A stretch of 64,000 nucleotides of DNA from Alphaproteobacteria bacterium (GTDB lineage Bacteria > Pseudomonadota > Alphaproteobacteria > RF32 > CAG-239): the NCBI GenBank assembly GCA_017935485.1, contig JAGBHO010000054.1, forward strand, positions 1-64,000. Reading direction: 5' to 3'. Position numbers and translations under genes: made by a program. The notes under the pieces were generated by a model. The model saw only the letters and a program-made list of their open reading frames with translations, had not been told where the DNA came from and searched no databases. Positions 15,734 to 25,181 of this stretch are shown piece after piece (position 1 is the first letter of the stretch; each line of letters starts with the position of its first letter).

Positions 15734-16363
15734 TCATACCGATATTTTCTGATCTATTTGCAATAAATCATAAATATCACACCGGCATTTTTCATCAAAA
15801 TATTTTTTTAATTCATTCAGGCGGCTGACTGACATTTTTACAATTTCATTATTTAAGTTATGCCGTTTGGCAACGCTGTTAAACCGGTATTCTATCGTAC
15901 ATTGCCGTCCGCAATCGTTTAGAATGTCCGCCAGCTGGATAAGATAATCATAGTCATCAAAAGAAATTTGCTTCAAAAGCTCCCGGCTGCGAACGTAATC
16001 CTGCGGCTTCATCCGATACATGGACAAATTCAACTGCGGTTCATAAAAACAATGCGTAAAAGCAATACGGGCAGCTGACGGCATATTATTTTTAATAAGA
16101 TAATCAAAACCGGTCAGACCGTGAAATGTTCCTTCAGTTTTTTCATCGCTAATTCTGCCGGCGTCATGAAGCAAACCCAGAACATAGGCTTTTTCCGGAT
16201 TTAAATTCCGAACCGCCGAAGCGATTTTTTCTGAAATATAAGCAACCGACAGACAGTGATTTTTGAATTTTTCTTCGACTTCGGAAGAAAAAGGGCAGGC
16301 CGACTCTCTGCGAACATGTAGTACAGTGTCTAATAAATTTTGGGCTTTTTCTAATTCTGTCAT
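15734..16363 (-). CDS. HD-domain phosphohydrolase, tandem paralogue 3
   Basis: The 209 residues include CLSVAYISEKIA, GLLHDAGR (near 66), TFHGLTGFDYL, RIAFTHCFY and IQLADILNDCGRQ. The end, IEYRFNSVAKRHN, is shared with paralogue 2. It lies 3 bp downstream of mnmG, so it is probably cotranscribed with it. No partner domain is present. The function is unknown; the three may form homo- or hetero-oligomers. Confidence 0.78.
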   Translation of the reverse strand: MTELEKAQNLLDTVLHVRRESACPFSSEVEEKFKNHCLSVAYISEKIASAVRNLNPEKAYVLGLLHDAGRISDEKTEGTFHGLTGFDYLIKNNMPSAARIAFTHCFYEPQLNLSMYRMKPQDYVRSRELLKQISFDDYDYLIQLADILNDCGRQCTIEYRFNSVAKRHNLNNEIVKMSVSRLNELKKYFDEKCRCDIYDLLQIDQKISV

Positions 16364-16366
16364 TTT

Positions 16367-18214
16367 CTACCTGTTAACATAAGCTAAAATTGCCATAATG
16401 GCTGCCGGCGTCACACCGGGGATTCTGGAAGCTTCGCCGATTGTAGACGGGCGGACTTTCGTTAATTTAAATACCATTTCACGTGACAGACCGCCAATGC
16501 TGCCATAATCAATATCATCGCGCAGGCGGAGATTTTCGTCCTTTTTGAAAATCTGAATATCTGCCATCTGACGTTTCAGGTATCCTGAGTATTTGGCTTC
16601 AACTTCCAATTCCTCATAAACAACCGGCGGAATATTATCCAGCTCCGGCCAGATTGCCGCTACTGTTTCACGTGAAACATCGGCATAAGACATGACATTA
16701 AAAGCCGTTCTTCTGGTTCCGTCTTTTTTGGTTTTGACCCCAAACTTTTCCAGCTCATTCGGTGTGATAAACAAAGTGTCTGCCAAATGACGATATTTGG
16801 AAATTTGAGCCATTTTAGCTTTAAATACACTGTATCTTTCTTCTCCGACACAACCGGCCTGATATCCTTTTTCTGTCAGACGGGCATCGGCATTGTCAGC
16901 GCGCAGATATAGGCGATATTCCGAACGGGAGGTAAACATCCGGTAAGGTTCGTCCACGCCTTTGGTGATTAAATCATCGACCATAACACCAATATACGCC
17001 TCGCTGCGGTCAATCTCAAATCCGGTACGATTCAGGGCTTTCAACCCGGCATTAACTCCGGCAAGAAGACCTTGAGCCGCCGCTTCTTCGTAACCGGTCG
17101 TGCCATTAATCTGGCCGGCCAAAAACAGTCCGGAAACTTTTTTGCATTCGAGATGATTATTCAGTTCCTGCGGATCGACATAATCATATTCAATTGCATA
17201 GGCCGGACGCAAAATTTCAACATTTTCCAAGCCTTTAATCGTATGAATAAACTGTTCCTGCACATCGGCGGGCAGAGAAGTGGAAATTCCGTTCGGATAG
17301 ACAACATCGGTGTTTAATCCTTCCGGTTCCAAAAAAATCTGGTGGCTGGTGCGGTCGGCAAATTTAACCAATTTATCTTCAATACTCGGGCAGTAGCGCG
17401 GACCGATACCGGTAATCAATCCGGAAAAAAGGGCGCATTTATCAAAATTAGCCCGAATAATCTCATGTGTTTTTTCATTTGTATGTGTTACATAACACTG
17501 AATTTGCGGATTGGTTATTTCTTTAGTCAGATAAGAAAAAGGAACTGGCTGGCTGTCACCGTCCTGCTTTTCCAATATTTCCCAGTTGATTGTCTTACCG
17601 TTCAAACGTGCCGGCGTGCCGGTCTTCAATCTTCCGACCTTAAGCCCTTTTGACTTTAAATACGGTGTTATACCTTCACAGGTTACATCGTTTACGCGGC
17701 CGCCGACAGTGGTTTGGTGGCCAATAAACATTACACCGTTCAAAAAAGTTCCGGATGTCAGAATCACTGTTTTAGACTTCAACTGCTCACCGTCTGCCAA
17801 AATCACGCCGGAAATTTTATCGTTTTCAAAAGCAAGACCTTCAACGGCAGCTTCGATAATTTGCAAATTTTGTTGTGCCTGCAAGGCCTCAAGCATATAT
17901 TTTTTATACAAATCTCTGTCAGCCTGAGCACGCGGCCCTCTGACTGCCGGCCCTTTGGAAGCGTTTAACATGCGGAACTGGATACCGGCTTTATCAATGA
18001 CTTTTGCCATCAAGCCGTCAAGCGCGTCTATTTCTCTCACCAAATGGCCTTTTCCCAATCCGCCGATTGCCGGATTACAGGACATTTCGCCAATGGTAGA
18101 AATTTTGTGTGTTATTAATGCCGTTTTTGCTCCGACACGGGCTGCCGCAGCGCAGGCCTCGCAACCGGCATGGCCGCCGCCGACAACTATCACATCATAT
18201 TCATTATTATTCAT
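16367..18214 (-). CDS. mnmG: tRNA uridine-5-carboxymethylaminomethyl modification protein MnmG
   Basis: MnmG (GidA) with MnmE installs the cmnm5 group on U34 of several tRNAs. The 615 residues carry the FAD-binding [19 protein letters not shown] (residues 10-28), the family motif [17 protein letters not shown], the TGTFLNG region and the C-terminal MnmE-binding domain ([24 protein letters not shown]). It is of normal length. A perfect parS (16664-16679) and a degenerate one near 16476 lie in the 3' third. mnmE is at 19779, separated from it by cassette C. Confidence 0.97.
   Translation of the reverse strand: MNNNEYDVIVVGGGHAGCEACAAAARVGAKTALITHKISTIGEMSCNPAIGGLGKGHLVREIDALDGLMAKVIDKAGIQFRMLNASKGPAVRGPRAQADRDLYKKYMLEALQAQQNLQIIEAAVEGLAFENDKISGVILADGEQLKSKTVILTSGTFLNGVMFIGHQTTVGGRVNDVTCEGITPYLKSKGLKVGRLKTGTPARLNGKTINWEILEKQDGDSQPVPFSYLTKEITNPQIQCYVTHTNEKTHEIIRANFDKCALFSGLITGIGPRYCPSIEDKLVKFADRTSHQIFLEPEGLNTDVVYPNGISTSLPADVQEQFIHTIKGLENVEILRPAYAIEYDYVDPQELNNHLECKKVSGLFLAGQINGTTGYEEAAAQGLLAGVNAGLKALNRTGFEIDRSEAYIGVMVDDLITKGVDEPYRMFTSRSEYRLYLRADNADARLTEKGYQAGCVGEERYSVFKAKMAQISKYRHLADTLFITPNELEKFGVKTKKDGTRRTAFNVMSYADVSRETVAAIWPELDNIPPVVYEELEVEAKYSGYLKRQMADIQIFKKDENLRLRDDIDYGSIGGLSREMVFKLTKVRPSTIGEASRIPGVTPAAIMAILAYVNR
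16664..16679. promoter_or_regulatory. parS site, perfect consensus, inside mnmG
   Basis: TGTTTCACGTGAAACA within coding sequence, 8.9 kb from oriC. A weaker relative (ATTTCACGTGAC) occurs at about 16476-16487. Confidence 0.92.
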
Positions 18215-18339
18215 TATCTCAGACCTAAGTTTCTTTTGCCTCGGGTATAATATAATTGGTAAAAGTTTGCAAGTGATTAATAGAGGGAAAATATGTCCTT
18301 ATCTCTAAAATTCACTTTTTAATTTTTCATTTTTCCTCT

Positions 18340-18640
18340 GGGGAGCTTAGTCCTCTCCTTCCCTTCCTCATTCCATATTCACCGCTTCCCTGTTCCGCTC
18401 TTTTTTCTTTTTCTCTCCCCGCCTTTTTCCCTGCCATCATTTTTTCTTTTCTCCCTCCTTGTCCCGTTTCTCTCCTCTCTCTTTCCGCCCCTGTTTATTT
18501 TCCGCTTCCCGTCCCATTCCCTTTTCTCACTCCGTTTTTTCCTCTCTTTCCACACTCCCCGCTACCTTCTTTTCCTTTTCTCTCCCCGCCTTTTTCCCCT
18601 CACCCTTGTCCCTTTTGCTGTTGTTTTTCTTTTTTATTTT
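18340..18640. repeat. Pyrimidine-rich tract of composite block 3
   Basis: About 300 bp rich in TCTC, CCTTTT and TTCCC words on the plus strand, equivalent to 1-140 and 7905-8100. The 125 bp between mnmG and this tract should hold the mnmG promoter, but no clear consensus was picked out. Confidence 0.65.
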
Positions 18641-18930
18641 CTGGTTTTGTTTTCTTCATAGAGTTGGGATTTTCTTTTCGCTACTTTTGTCATGCTACAA
18701 AAGTAGCACAAAAAAGCTAGCCCGCTCTCGCTTTCTAGGCTTTCAAGAAAAAGTTAAGGTCGCTACGCTCTATTACATAGTGCTTCACTATTACCTCTTT
18801 TTCTTAAAAGCCAAGAAGTTGCTCGCGAAGGGCAAATCAACTCCCCTAGCCCCTCAGGCTTGAGGGGAGTGGTGCTTCACTTTCGGTTTTTGCTCCAAAA
18901 CCTAAGCTATTCGCAAAGGGCACCCCAAAC
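18640..18930. repeat. Palindrome cluster, copy 3 (AAGAAAAAG subtype)
   Basis: Nearly identical to 8100-8370: GCTACTTTTG hairpin at about 18680-18707; large hairpin pairing 18738-18753 with 18797-18812; then the CCCCTCAGG-type palindrome. Differences between the copies are scattered single bases. Confidence 0.75.
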
Positions 18931-18954
18931 CGTGCCGAACGAGAGATTGTGCTT

Positions 18955-19060
18955 TGAAGCATTTGTCATTCTCGGGCTTGACCCGAGAATCCATAAGGAA
19001 ATAAGCACTGTGCCGGTTGAAAGATGGATTGCCGGATCAAGTCCGGCAATGACAATAAAA
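18955..19060. repeat. Dispersed double-hairpin repeat, second copy
   Basis: The first hairpin (18968-18976 with 18982-18990) is identical to that at 578-600. The second pairs ATTGCCGGA (19028-19036) with TCCGGCAAT (19042-19050), whereas the copy at 638-661 has ACCCTCGGG/CCCGAGGGT. The rest, to 19180, shows nothing recognisable. Confidence 0.65.
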
Positions 19061-19181
19061 AAGAATCCGGGGATGACCTGCACGGCAGGTGCGCGGCAGA
19101 TTGTCCGCTCACTGCTCCAGAGACCGCGTTGCTATGGCTGGAAGTAGGACAAAGTTTCTGCCTTGAACATAGAAAATGAAA

Positions 19182-19208
19182 AAAGCGGGATTTCCTCCCG
19201 CTTTTTTT
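19182..19208 (-). terminator. Intrinsic terminator after cassette gene C
   Basis: AAAGCGGG (19182-19189) pairs with CCCGCTTT (19197-19204). The stem is the same as after cassette gene A. Confidence 0.8.
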
Positions 19209-19210
19209 AT

Positions 19211-19552
19211 TTAACCCTCTATCTCTTCTTCCAATGCTTCAAAACTGCCGTCAGGGGCTTCATTGAATTCTTCCGGTTCGGCGTTATCCGGTTCATTCGG
19301 ATCCGGTGCGACTAAGCGCAGTTCTATTCTTCTGTTATAATACTTCAACATCTTTTTAAGAACGTTTAATTTCAAAACACCGCGACCGAGTTCGATATCA
19401 TCAAGTTCACGTTCCGTTATTTTCAGTTTTTTACACACCTGCCACACCCGAAGCTGGCGTTCATGGCGTTCAAAGAACAAAGCAAACCCTAATGTTTTGT
19501 TGAAATTTCTTAAATGGTCTTGCGCCGTGGTATGATAATAAAATTTTCCCAT
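19211..19552 (-). CDS. Small XRE-like helix-turn-helix protein, cassette copy C
   Basis: This 113-residue protein is about 95% identical to the product of 742-1083; the differences cluster in the acidic tail (residues 91-102). The helix-turn-helix region, including KLKITERELDDIELGRG, is identical. A longer frame extends upstream to 19681 but would read through the structured leader, so the ATG at 19552, with GGAG nine bases ahead, is chosen. Upstream lies leader RNA C, downstream a terminator and palindrome cluster. Function unknown. Near-identity of protein but divergence of the leader helices implies different constraints on the two parts. Confidence 0.75.
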   Translation of the reverse strand: MGKFYYHTTAQDHLRNFNKTLGFALFFERHERQLRVWQVCKKLKITERELDDIELGRGVLKLNVLKKMLKYYNRRIELRLVAPDPNEPDNAEPEEFNEAPDGSFEALEEEIEG

Positions 19553-19736
19553 TTTTTTTAGCTCCACTATTTTGTTAAAACAAAATCCGCCTAAAAAATA
19601 GGCGGATGGAGCCGAAAAACTGTACTGATACAGTTGCGCTGATTCGTCCGCAAAGCGGCTTATTTCACGCACTCCACCCAATGTGGAATATTAATCAGTA
19701 AGATGTTTTCGACACCACAGTCCGTCTCCGGACTGC
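19553..19736 (-). ncRNA. Structured leader RNA, cassette copy C
   Basis: Same architecture as copies A and B. P1: GCAGUCCG/CGGACUG. P2 outer: CGAAAAC with GUUUUUCG (one bulged U). P2 inner: ACUGAU with AUCAGU, unlike the sequences in A and B but still paired. P3: UCCAC/GUGGA. P4: CCGC/GCGG. ACUG...CAGU encloses the P2-inner strand. Terminator stem UCCGCCUA/UAGGCGGA, then UUUUGUUUU, then UGGAGCU, which can pair with GGCUCCA before the terminator. Confidence 0.75.
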
Positions 19737-19743
19737 AAGAGTT

Positions 19744-19771
19744 ATATTAAATGAATCTAAGTTTTTTGCAA
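19744..19771 (-). promoter_or_regulatory. Promoter of cassette C RNA
   Basis: TTGCAA (19766-19771), 16 nt, TAATAT (19744-19749), 7 nt, GCAG. It lies between mnmE's stop codon and the RNA, so the cassette has its own start even though it sits downstream of mnmE on the same strand. Confidence 0.6.
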
Positions 19772-19778
19772 GACTTTA

Positions 19779-21122
19779 TTATTTGCCGATACAGAAATCA
19801 CCGAATATCTTATCCAAGACATCATCGACTTCAATACGACCGGTAATCCTACCCAAAGCGCGGGCGGCAAGGCGGATATCTTCCGCCGTCAGTTCAATCT
19901 CTTTATCGAACCCGAAATTTTGCAGATTTTCCATTACATCCTGCAAAGCTTCACGATAGCGGCTGCGGGTTATCAGCAGATTGGAATTAGAGGTAAAACG
20001 TTCACAAATAAAATCATATATCCGGTCTAAGATTTGCGAAATTCCTGCTTTTTGTTTGGCCGAAATCAATATACATCCTTGTTTTTGCAAATTAGAACAC
20101 TGTTCAGAAGTTAATTTATCACTTTTATTGGCAACAAGGAGCGTATTGTTTTTAAATGAATTTCTTATATTATCAAAGATTTGAACACCATCTTTTGAAG
20201 CATCAAACAAACAAATTATAAAATCAGCAGATTTAATTTTGCTATAAGCAATTTCAATGCCTTTTTTCTCAATTTCTTCATTAGCTTCACGCAAACCGGC
20301 GGTATCGGTAAACATGACCGGATAGCCTTTAATATCAAGATGAATATCTACCGCGTCGCGGGTTGTGCCGGCAATATCCGAAACAATCACGGCTTCGCGG
20401 TTGGCAATGGCATTCAACAGGCTGGATTTTCCGGCATTAGGCGGTCCGACGATGACAACCCGAAACCCTTCGCGCAAACGTTCACCGATATTATCACCTT
20501 TTAAATGATTATAAACACTGTTTTCTAATTTAAATACATTGTTTTTCATATCAGATATCACGCTACCGGGGATTTCTTCTTCCGGAAAATCAATAAAAGC
20601 TTCAAGATGTGCAAGAATTTTTAAAAGCTGTTCGCGCCAATCATCGTACAGGTTTTTCAAGCCGCCTTCCATTTGGCGCATGGCGTATTTTTGCTGTTCT
20701 GACGTTTCGGCATCAATAAGATCAGCTAATCCTTCGGCTTCGGTCAAATCCATTTTGCCGTTATAAAATGCCCGTTTGGAAAATTCCCCCGGTTCGGCCA
20801 TGCGAAAGCCTTCCATTTCAGAAAGGCAGGAAAGGACTCCGGAAATAACGGCCTTGGAGCCGTGAGTCTGGATTTCGACAATATCTTCTCCGGTAAAAGA
20901 ATTCGGCGCCTTAAAATACAAAATAAGGCACTTGTCGAGCGTGTTGCCGGTTTTGGTATTTTTGAGACTGACAAAATAAGCATAACGCGGTTTGATTTTT
21001 GCAATATCCAAATTTGTCATGGCTTTGACCGCGGCAAGGGCACTGCTGCCGGAAATACGAATGACCGCAACGCCGGATTTGCCATAAACCGTCGAAAGGG
21101 CATAAATTGTCTTATTATCCAT
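19779..21122 (-). CDS. mnmE: tRNA uridine-5-carboxymethylaminomethyl modification GTPase MnmE
   Basis: MnmE is the GTPase partner of MnmG in U34 modification. The 447 residues contain the N-terminal formyl-THF-binding domain (IYALSTVYGKSGVAVIRISG), G1 GPPNAGKSSLLN (near 226), G2/G3 GTTRD and DTAG, G4 NKSD, and the C-terminal CIGK with the catalytic-site cysteine. The ATG at 21122, after GAGGTG, is preferred over a TTG four codons earlier. Confidence 0.97.
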   Translation of the reverse strand: MDNKTIYALSTVYGKSGVAVIRISGSSALAAVKAMTNLDIAKIKPRYAYFVSLKNTKTGNTLDKCLILYFKAPNSFTGEDIVEIQTHGSKAVISGVLSCLSEMEGFRMAEPGEFSKRAFYNGKMDLTEAEGLADLIDAETSEQQKYAMRQMEGGLKNLYDDWREQLLKILAHLEAFIDFPEEEIPGSVISDMKNNVFKLENSVYNHLKGDNIGERLREGFRVVIVGPPNAGKSSLLNAIANREAVIVSDIAGTTRDAVDIHLDIKGYPVMFTDTAGLREANEEIEKKGIEIAYSKIKSADFIICLFDASKDGVQIFDNIRNSFKNNTLLVANKSDKLTSEQCSNLQKQGCILISAKQKAGISQILDRIYDFICERFTSNSNLLITRSRYREALQDVMENLQNFGFDKEIELTAEDIRLAARALGRITGRIEVDDVLDKIFGDFCIGK

Positions 21123-21321
21123 TTGACACCTCAAATATAAAAAAAATTTTTCAATTCAGTTATAAATTCAACCAAAAAATTTGGCAAGTTTTAAAATCAG
21201 GCGATTTTTTGGCCGCAGAGCGCTTTTTTACCTGTTGTTAACAAATCTATCATAGAATCGTTAAAAATCCTCTGTATGGGCTTTATACGGACTCGATTTT
21301 TAAATACTGAAAGTTGATAAT

Positions 21322-21999
21322 ATGATTAAAGACAAACCAAAGCTTATTATATGGGATTTTGACGGCGTTATCTCCGATACGGAACATTTATGGCTGACAA
21401 ACTGGCAAACTCTTTTAAAAAAACGACTGGGCATTGATTGGGATTTTGAAACCGTCAATTATCATCTGGGCGGAATGAGTCCAAAAACAAAAATAGAAAA
21501 TCTGGCCAAGCTCGGCATTGTCATTGACAATAATTTTATTGACGAACTGAAAATCCTTGATTGGCAGGCCATGGAAAAAATGCTGCCGGTTGACGGTGTG
21601 GAAAGCATTTTCGAGACGGAAGATTTTGCACAATGCATTGCAACCGGCGGAAACCGCGACAAAACGGAAAAAAAGCTCGATATATTGGGTTTTAACCATT
21701 ATTTTCAACCGGAATGTATTTTTACGGCACAGCAAGTGGAGCACGGCAAACCGGAACCCGACTTGTTTTTGTTTGCCGCGCAGAAAATGGGATATCAACC
21801 CGAAGACTGCATTGTTATTGAGGACTCGCTGGCCGGCCTGACAGCTGCGCAAAAAGCAGGAATGACCGCTTTTGCTTATCTTGGCTGCCCGATGAACAAT
21901 CATCCGGAATATATTGAAAAAGTCAGAGCAATGGGTATAAAAAACATCTTTTTTGACATGAATGACGTTAAAAAGGCTCTGCTTTCAATAATATCTTGA
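21322..21999 (+). CDS. HAD-superfamily phosphatase, beta-phosphoglucomutase-like
   Basis: The 225 residues match subfamily IA HAD hydrolases: motif I IIWDFDGVISD (residues 9-19), motif II around IATGGN, the motif III lysine in EHGKPEPDLF, and motif IV VIEDSLAGLTAAQKAGM. The helical cap between motifs I and II is of the size seen in phosphoglycolate phosphatases and beta-phosphoglucomutases. The substrate cannot be assigned. It is transcribed alone on the plus strand, divergent from mnmE. Confidence 0.85.
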   Translation: MIKDKPKLIIWDFDGVISDTEHLWLTNWQTLLKKRLGIDWDFETVNYHLGGMSPKTKIENLAKLGIVIDNNFIDELKILDWQAMEKMLPVDGVESIFETEDFAQCIATGGNRDKTEKKLDILGFNHYFQPECIFTAQQVEHGKPEPDLFLFAAQKMGYQPEDCIVIEDSLAGLTAAQKAGMTAFAYLGCPMNNHPEYIEKVRAMGIKNIFFDMNDVKKALLSIIS

Positions 22000-22103
22000 A
22001 CAGTAGACAAAATTATGATAAAATAAAATCCTAATTTTTATTATAATCTTTATTATTAACCGCTGAAGGAATTATGATTCCGGAGGCACAAAATTTATAA
22101 AAT

Positions 22104-23801
22104 ATGTTAGTATATGCCTTGTTTGCCCTGTTTACCGGGGTTATTGCCGGTATGTTATTGGAAGAATTAATTGAAAAAATTTTATTCAGCGTCATTGCTG
22201 CTGTTGTAGTTTTTTTAGTATGTATAACATTTTTACCGACAATTAATTTCAATTTTTTGGCTCCTTATCTTATTATTGCCGCGATGGTATTTCTTTCACT
22301 TATCATCGCAGTTAATGAAAATGTCCGTGCCTATATTATAACTTTTGTTGCTATTGCATGTGCTCTCTGTACACTTCTCTTTGCTACGCTTCCGATATTC
22401 AGAAGCAAAGCGTATCATGAGATTTTGAAAGTAACAAACGTCAGCGACTCGATGTTTGTTAACAAAATCAAAGCAATAGACGTAAAAAGTATGGTATCTG
22501 TCGACAAGCAATTTGCCTTGAAATATGCAAATTCGCTGGTAGGTAACATTCCGGGACTGGGATCCAGAGTAGAAGTTGTCGATGCATTCCGTCAGACACT
22601 GAACGGGACGCTGGTTATTGACGGCAAAGACGTTGTTTTTCAAAATCAGACCGTATGGGTTGCCCCGCTGGAGCACAGAAGCTTTTTCAAATGGTTTTAT
22701 AACGGACATACGCCCGGTTACATCATTGTTGATGCAACACAGGAGAATAAAGCCTATCTTGTAACAAATCTGAATAATGAGGATTTGGAACTCAAATATC
22801 TGGAAAGTGCTTTTTGGATGGCCGATATTGAAAGATATCTGAAGTACAACGGTTATGTGACCAGCGGACTGAACGATATTGATTTTGAAATTGACAACAG
22901 CGGCAGGCCTTATCAGGTTGTGACCACTTACAAGCCGACAATCGGGTTTGGCGGTAAGGTTGCAAACGGCGTTGTGACGATTGATGTTCAGACCGGAGAT
23001 ATCAAACACTATCCGATTGACGAAGCTCCGGAATGGATTGAAAGAATCCAGCCGGCAGAGTTTATCCGCGAATATGTTGATGATTACGGCAAGTATGTTC
23101 ACGGTTTCTGGAATACTGTCTTTAGCGAAACAGATGTTATCAGAGCCGGAAATCAGGTCACGATTATTGATGATGCGGACAACAGCTACTGGTATGTCAG
23201 TCTGGTTTCGGCCAATTCCCATGATGATTCTTCCTGCGGGTTTATGTTGGTCGATACCCGAACAAAGGAGGCTTATCGCTTTGATATTCCGGGGATAAAT
23301 GAGGTAAAGGCAGAAAATATTATTGAGGGTATAAAAATGGACGGCACACAGGTTAATGCAACATCGCCCATTCCTTATAATATTTACGGTATTCCGACAT
23401 ATTTTATGACTTTGCGCAGCGCGGAAAGCGGAGAATTTATCGGATATGCCCTCTGTTCAAGACAGGACAGAACCTGCTATGCCATTGGCAAAACCAGAGA
23501 AGAAGTTGAAAATCTTTATATCAAAACCGTCAGAAACAAGGGCAATAAAATCAACAGTTTTGCTGATTCAGACGAAACCGGAAATTTTATCGTTCAAAAA
23601 GTTTGTTTTGAAAACGGAAAATATTTTTTTATTTTCAACGAAATATCTGACATTGAATTTTCTGTCGGCAGTGATGTGTCAAAGGAATTAAAATGGTCTG
23701 AAACAGGTGATACGGTTAAAATATCTTACCGCAGAAGTGATGACAATACTTATGTGGTCTCAAAATTTAACAATACAAAATATCATCTTGATTTGGACTA
23801 A
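22104..23801 (+). CDS. Large orphan membrane protein
   Basis: The protein has 565 residues. Four hydrophobic helices fill the first 105 residues; the remaining 460 form a soluble, beta-rich region without recognised motifs, including YIIVDATQENKAYLVTNL and GVVTIDVQTGDIKHYPID, which recall repeated PepSY-like or propeller-like strands. No catalytic signature was found. GGAGG lies 17 nt before the ATG, farther than usual, so the start is slightly uncertain. The gene lies between the HAD gene and rho, close to oriC, and ends at a bidirectional terminator. Function unknown. Confidence 0.7.
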   Translation: MLVYALFALFTGVIAGMLLEELIEKILFSVIAAVVVFLVCITFLPTINFNFLAPYLIIAAMVFLSLIIAVNENVRAYIITFVAIACALCTLLFATLPIFRSKAYHEILKVTNVSDSMFVNKIKAIDVKSMVSVDKQFALKYANSLVGNIPGLGSRVEVVDAFRQTLNGTLVIDGKDVVFQNQTVWVAPLEHRSFFKWFYNGHTPGYIIVDATQENKAYLVTNLNNEDLELKYLESAFWMADIERYLKYNGYVTSGLNDIDFEIDNSGRPYQVVTTYKPTIGFGGKVANGVVTIDVQTGDIKHYPIDEAPEWIERIQPAEFIREYVDDYGKYVHGFWNTVFSETDVIRAGNQVTIIDDADNSYWYVSLVSANSHDDSSCGFMLVDTRTKEAYRFDIPGINEVKAENIIEGIKMDGTQVNATSPIPYNIYGIPTYFMTLRSAESGEFIGYALCSRQDRTCYAIGKTREEVENLYIKTVRNKGNKINSFADSDETGNFIVQKVCFENGKYFFIFNEISDIEFSVGSDVSKELKWSETGDTVKISYRRSDDNTYVVSKFNNTKYHLDLD

Positions 23802-23806
23802 CCTCA

Positions 23807-23846
23807 AAAAGAAGAGCCTTACCGTAAAAGTAAGGCTCTTTGTTTT
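23807..23846. terminator. Bidirectional terminator between the orphan membrane gene and rho
   Basis: AGAGCCTTAC (23813-23822) pairs with GTAAGGCTCT (23830-23839), flanked by A-rich and T-rich runs. It serves the two convergent genes. Confidence 0.85.
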
Positions 23847-25100
23847 TTAAGAATTCATATTATTGAAAAAGTCGTCATTGTCTTTGCTCAGACGAAGCTT
23901 ATCAAGCAGGAATTCCATGCCGTCGGTCATGCCCATTTGCATTAAGACGCGGCGTAAAACCCACATTTTGGACAAGCGGTCTTTATCAACCAGCAATTCT
24001 TCCTTACGGGTTCCGGAGCGGGTAATGTCAATGGTCGGGAACAGGCGTTTGTCAGTCAATTTGCGATCCAAAATGATTTCGGAGTTGCCGGTTCCTTTGA
24101 ATTCTTCAAAAATAACCTCATCCATACGCGAACCGGTATCAATCAAAGCCGTGGCAATAATCGTCAGAGAACCGCCTTCTTCAACATTACGGGCAGCTCC
24201 GAGCAGGCGTTTCGGGCGTTGCAGGGCGTTGGCGTCCACACCGCCGGTCAAAACCTTGCCTGATGACGGGATAACCGTATTGTAAGCGCGGCCGAGACGG
24301 GTGATGGAATCAAGCAGAATCACAACGTCTTTTTTGGTTTCAACCAGTCTTTTAGCCTTTTCAATCACCATTTCGGCAACCTGAACATGGCGGGAAGCCG
24401 GTTCGTCAAAAGTTGAAGAAATAACCTCGCCTTTAACCGAGCGGGTCATATCCGTCACTTCTTCCGGACGTTCGTCAATCAACAATACCATCAGATAGCA
24501 TTCAGGGTGGTTGGTGGCAATGGCATGGGCAATATTTTGCAGCATTACGGTTTTACCGGTGCGCGGCGGTGCCACAATCAGACCCCGCTGGCCTTTTCCC
24601 TGCGGAGAAATTAAATCAATCACACGGGTGGTATAGTCTTTTTCACCGCAGATAATGTCAAAATTGAGTTTTTTGGTCGGATAGAGCGGCGTTAAGTTAT
24701 CAAAATTAACCCGAAGTTTGGATTTTTCCGGATCTTCAAAGTTAATGCTGTTGATTTTGGTGAGGGCAAAATAGCGCTCGTTATCTTTGGGGGCGCGAAT
24801 CTCTCCTTCAACCGTGTCGCCGGTTCTTAAGCCGAATTTTTTGACTTGTGACGGCGAAACATAAATATCGTCCGGCCCTGCCAAATAATTTGATTCTGCA
24901 GAACGTAAAAAACCGAAGCCGTCTTGCAGAACTTCGATTACACCGTCACCGTAAATAATGTTGTCTTCATCTGCCACTTTTTTCAAAATAGCAAACATAA
25001 GGTCTTGTACCCGCATTGAAGAAGCGTCGTCTACGCCTAAGTCTTCAGCCTGCGTAAGCAGCTCTTTGGGGGATTTTTGTTTGAGATCTTTTAAATTCAT
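23847..25100 (-). CDS. rho: Transcription termination factor Rho
   Basis: Rho is the hexameric RNA helicase of factor-dependent termination. The chosen start ([11 protein letters not shown]) gives 417 residues, typical for alphaproteobacteria; an upstream GTG/ATG extension of 27 codons reaches toward the origin and lacks support. Seen are the cold-shock-like RNA-binding domain ([11 protein letters not shown]), Walker [12 protein letters not shown] (near 180), Walker [11 protein letters not shown], the Q-loop [13 protein letters not shown] and the R-loop. The rho-oriC-coaE neighbourhood is typical of alphaproteobacteria. Confidence 0.96.
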   Translation of the reverse strand: MNLKDLKQKSPKELLTQAEDLGVDDASSMRVQDLMFAILKKVADEDNIIYGDGVIEVLQDGFGFLRSAESNYLAGPDDIYVSPSQVKKFGLRTGDTVEGEIRAPKDNERYFALTKINSINFEDPEKSKLRVNFDNLTPLYPTKKLNFDIICGEKDYTTRVIDLISPQGKGQRGLIVAPPRTGKTVMLQNIAHAIATNHPECYLMVLLIDERPEEVTDMTRSVKGEVISSTFDEPASRHVQVAEMVIEKAKRLVETKKDVVILLDSITRLGRAYNTVIPSSGKVLTGGVDANALQRPKRLLGAARNVEEGGSLTIIATALIDTGSRMDEVIFEEFKGTGNSEIILDRKLTDKRLFPTIDITRSGTRKEELLVDKDRLSKMWVLRRVLMQMGMTDGMEFLLDKLRLSKDNDDFFNNMNS

Positions 25101-25181
25101 TGAATACCTTGAAATTTGGATAGGATTGATTATTTCCTTGGAAGGTAAGTTTTTTATAGTATGTTCTTTATAAGATGTCAA

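Noticed and set aside
19553-19681. N-terminal extension of cassette gene C to 19681
   Set aside because: It would translate the conserved RNA leader; the start shared with copy A has a ribosome-binding site.
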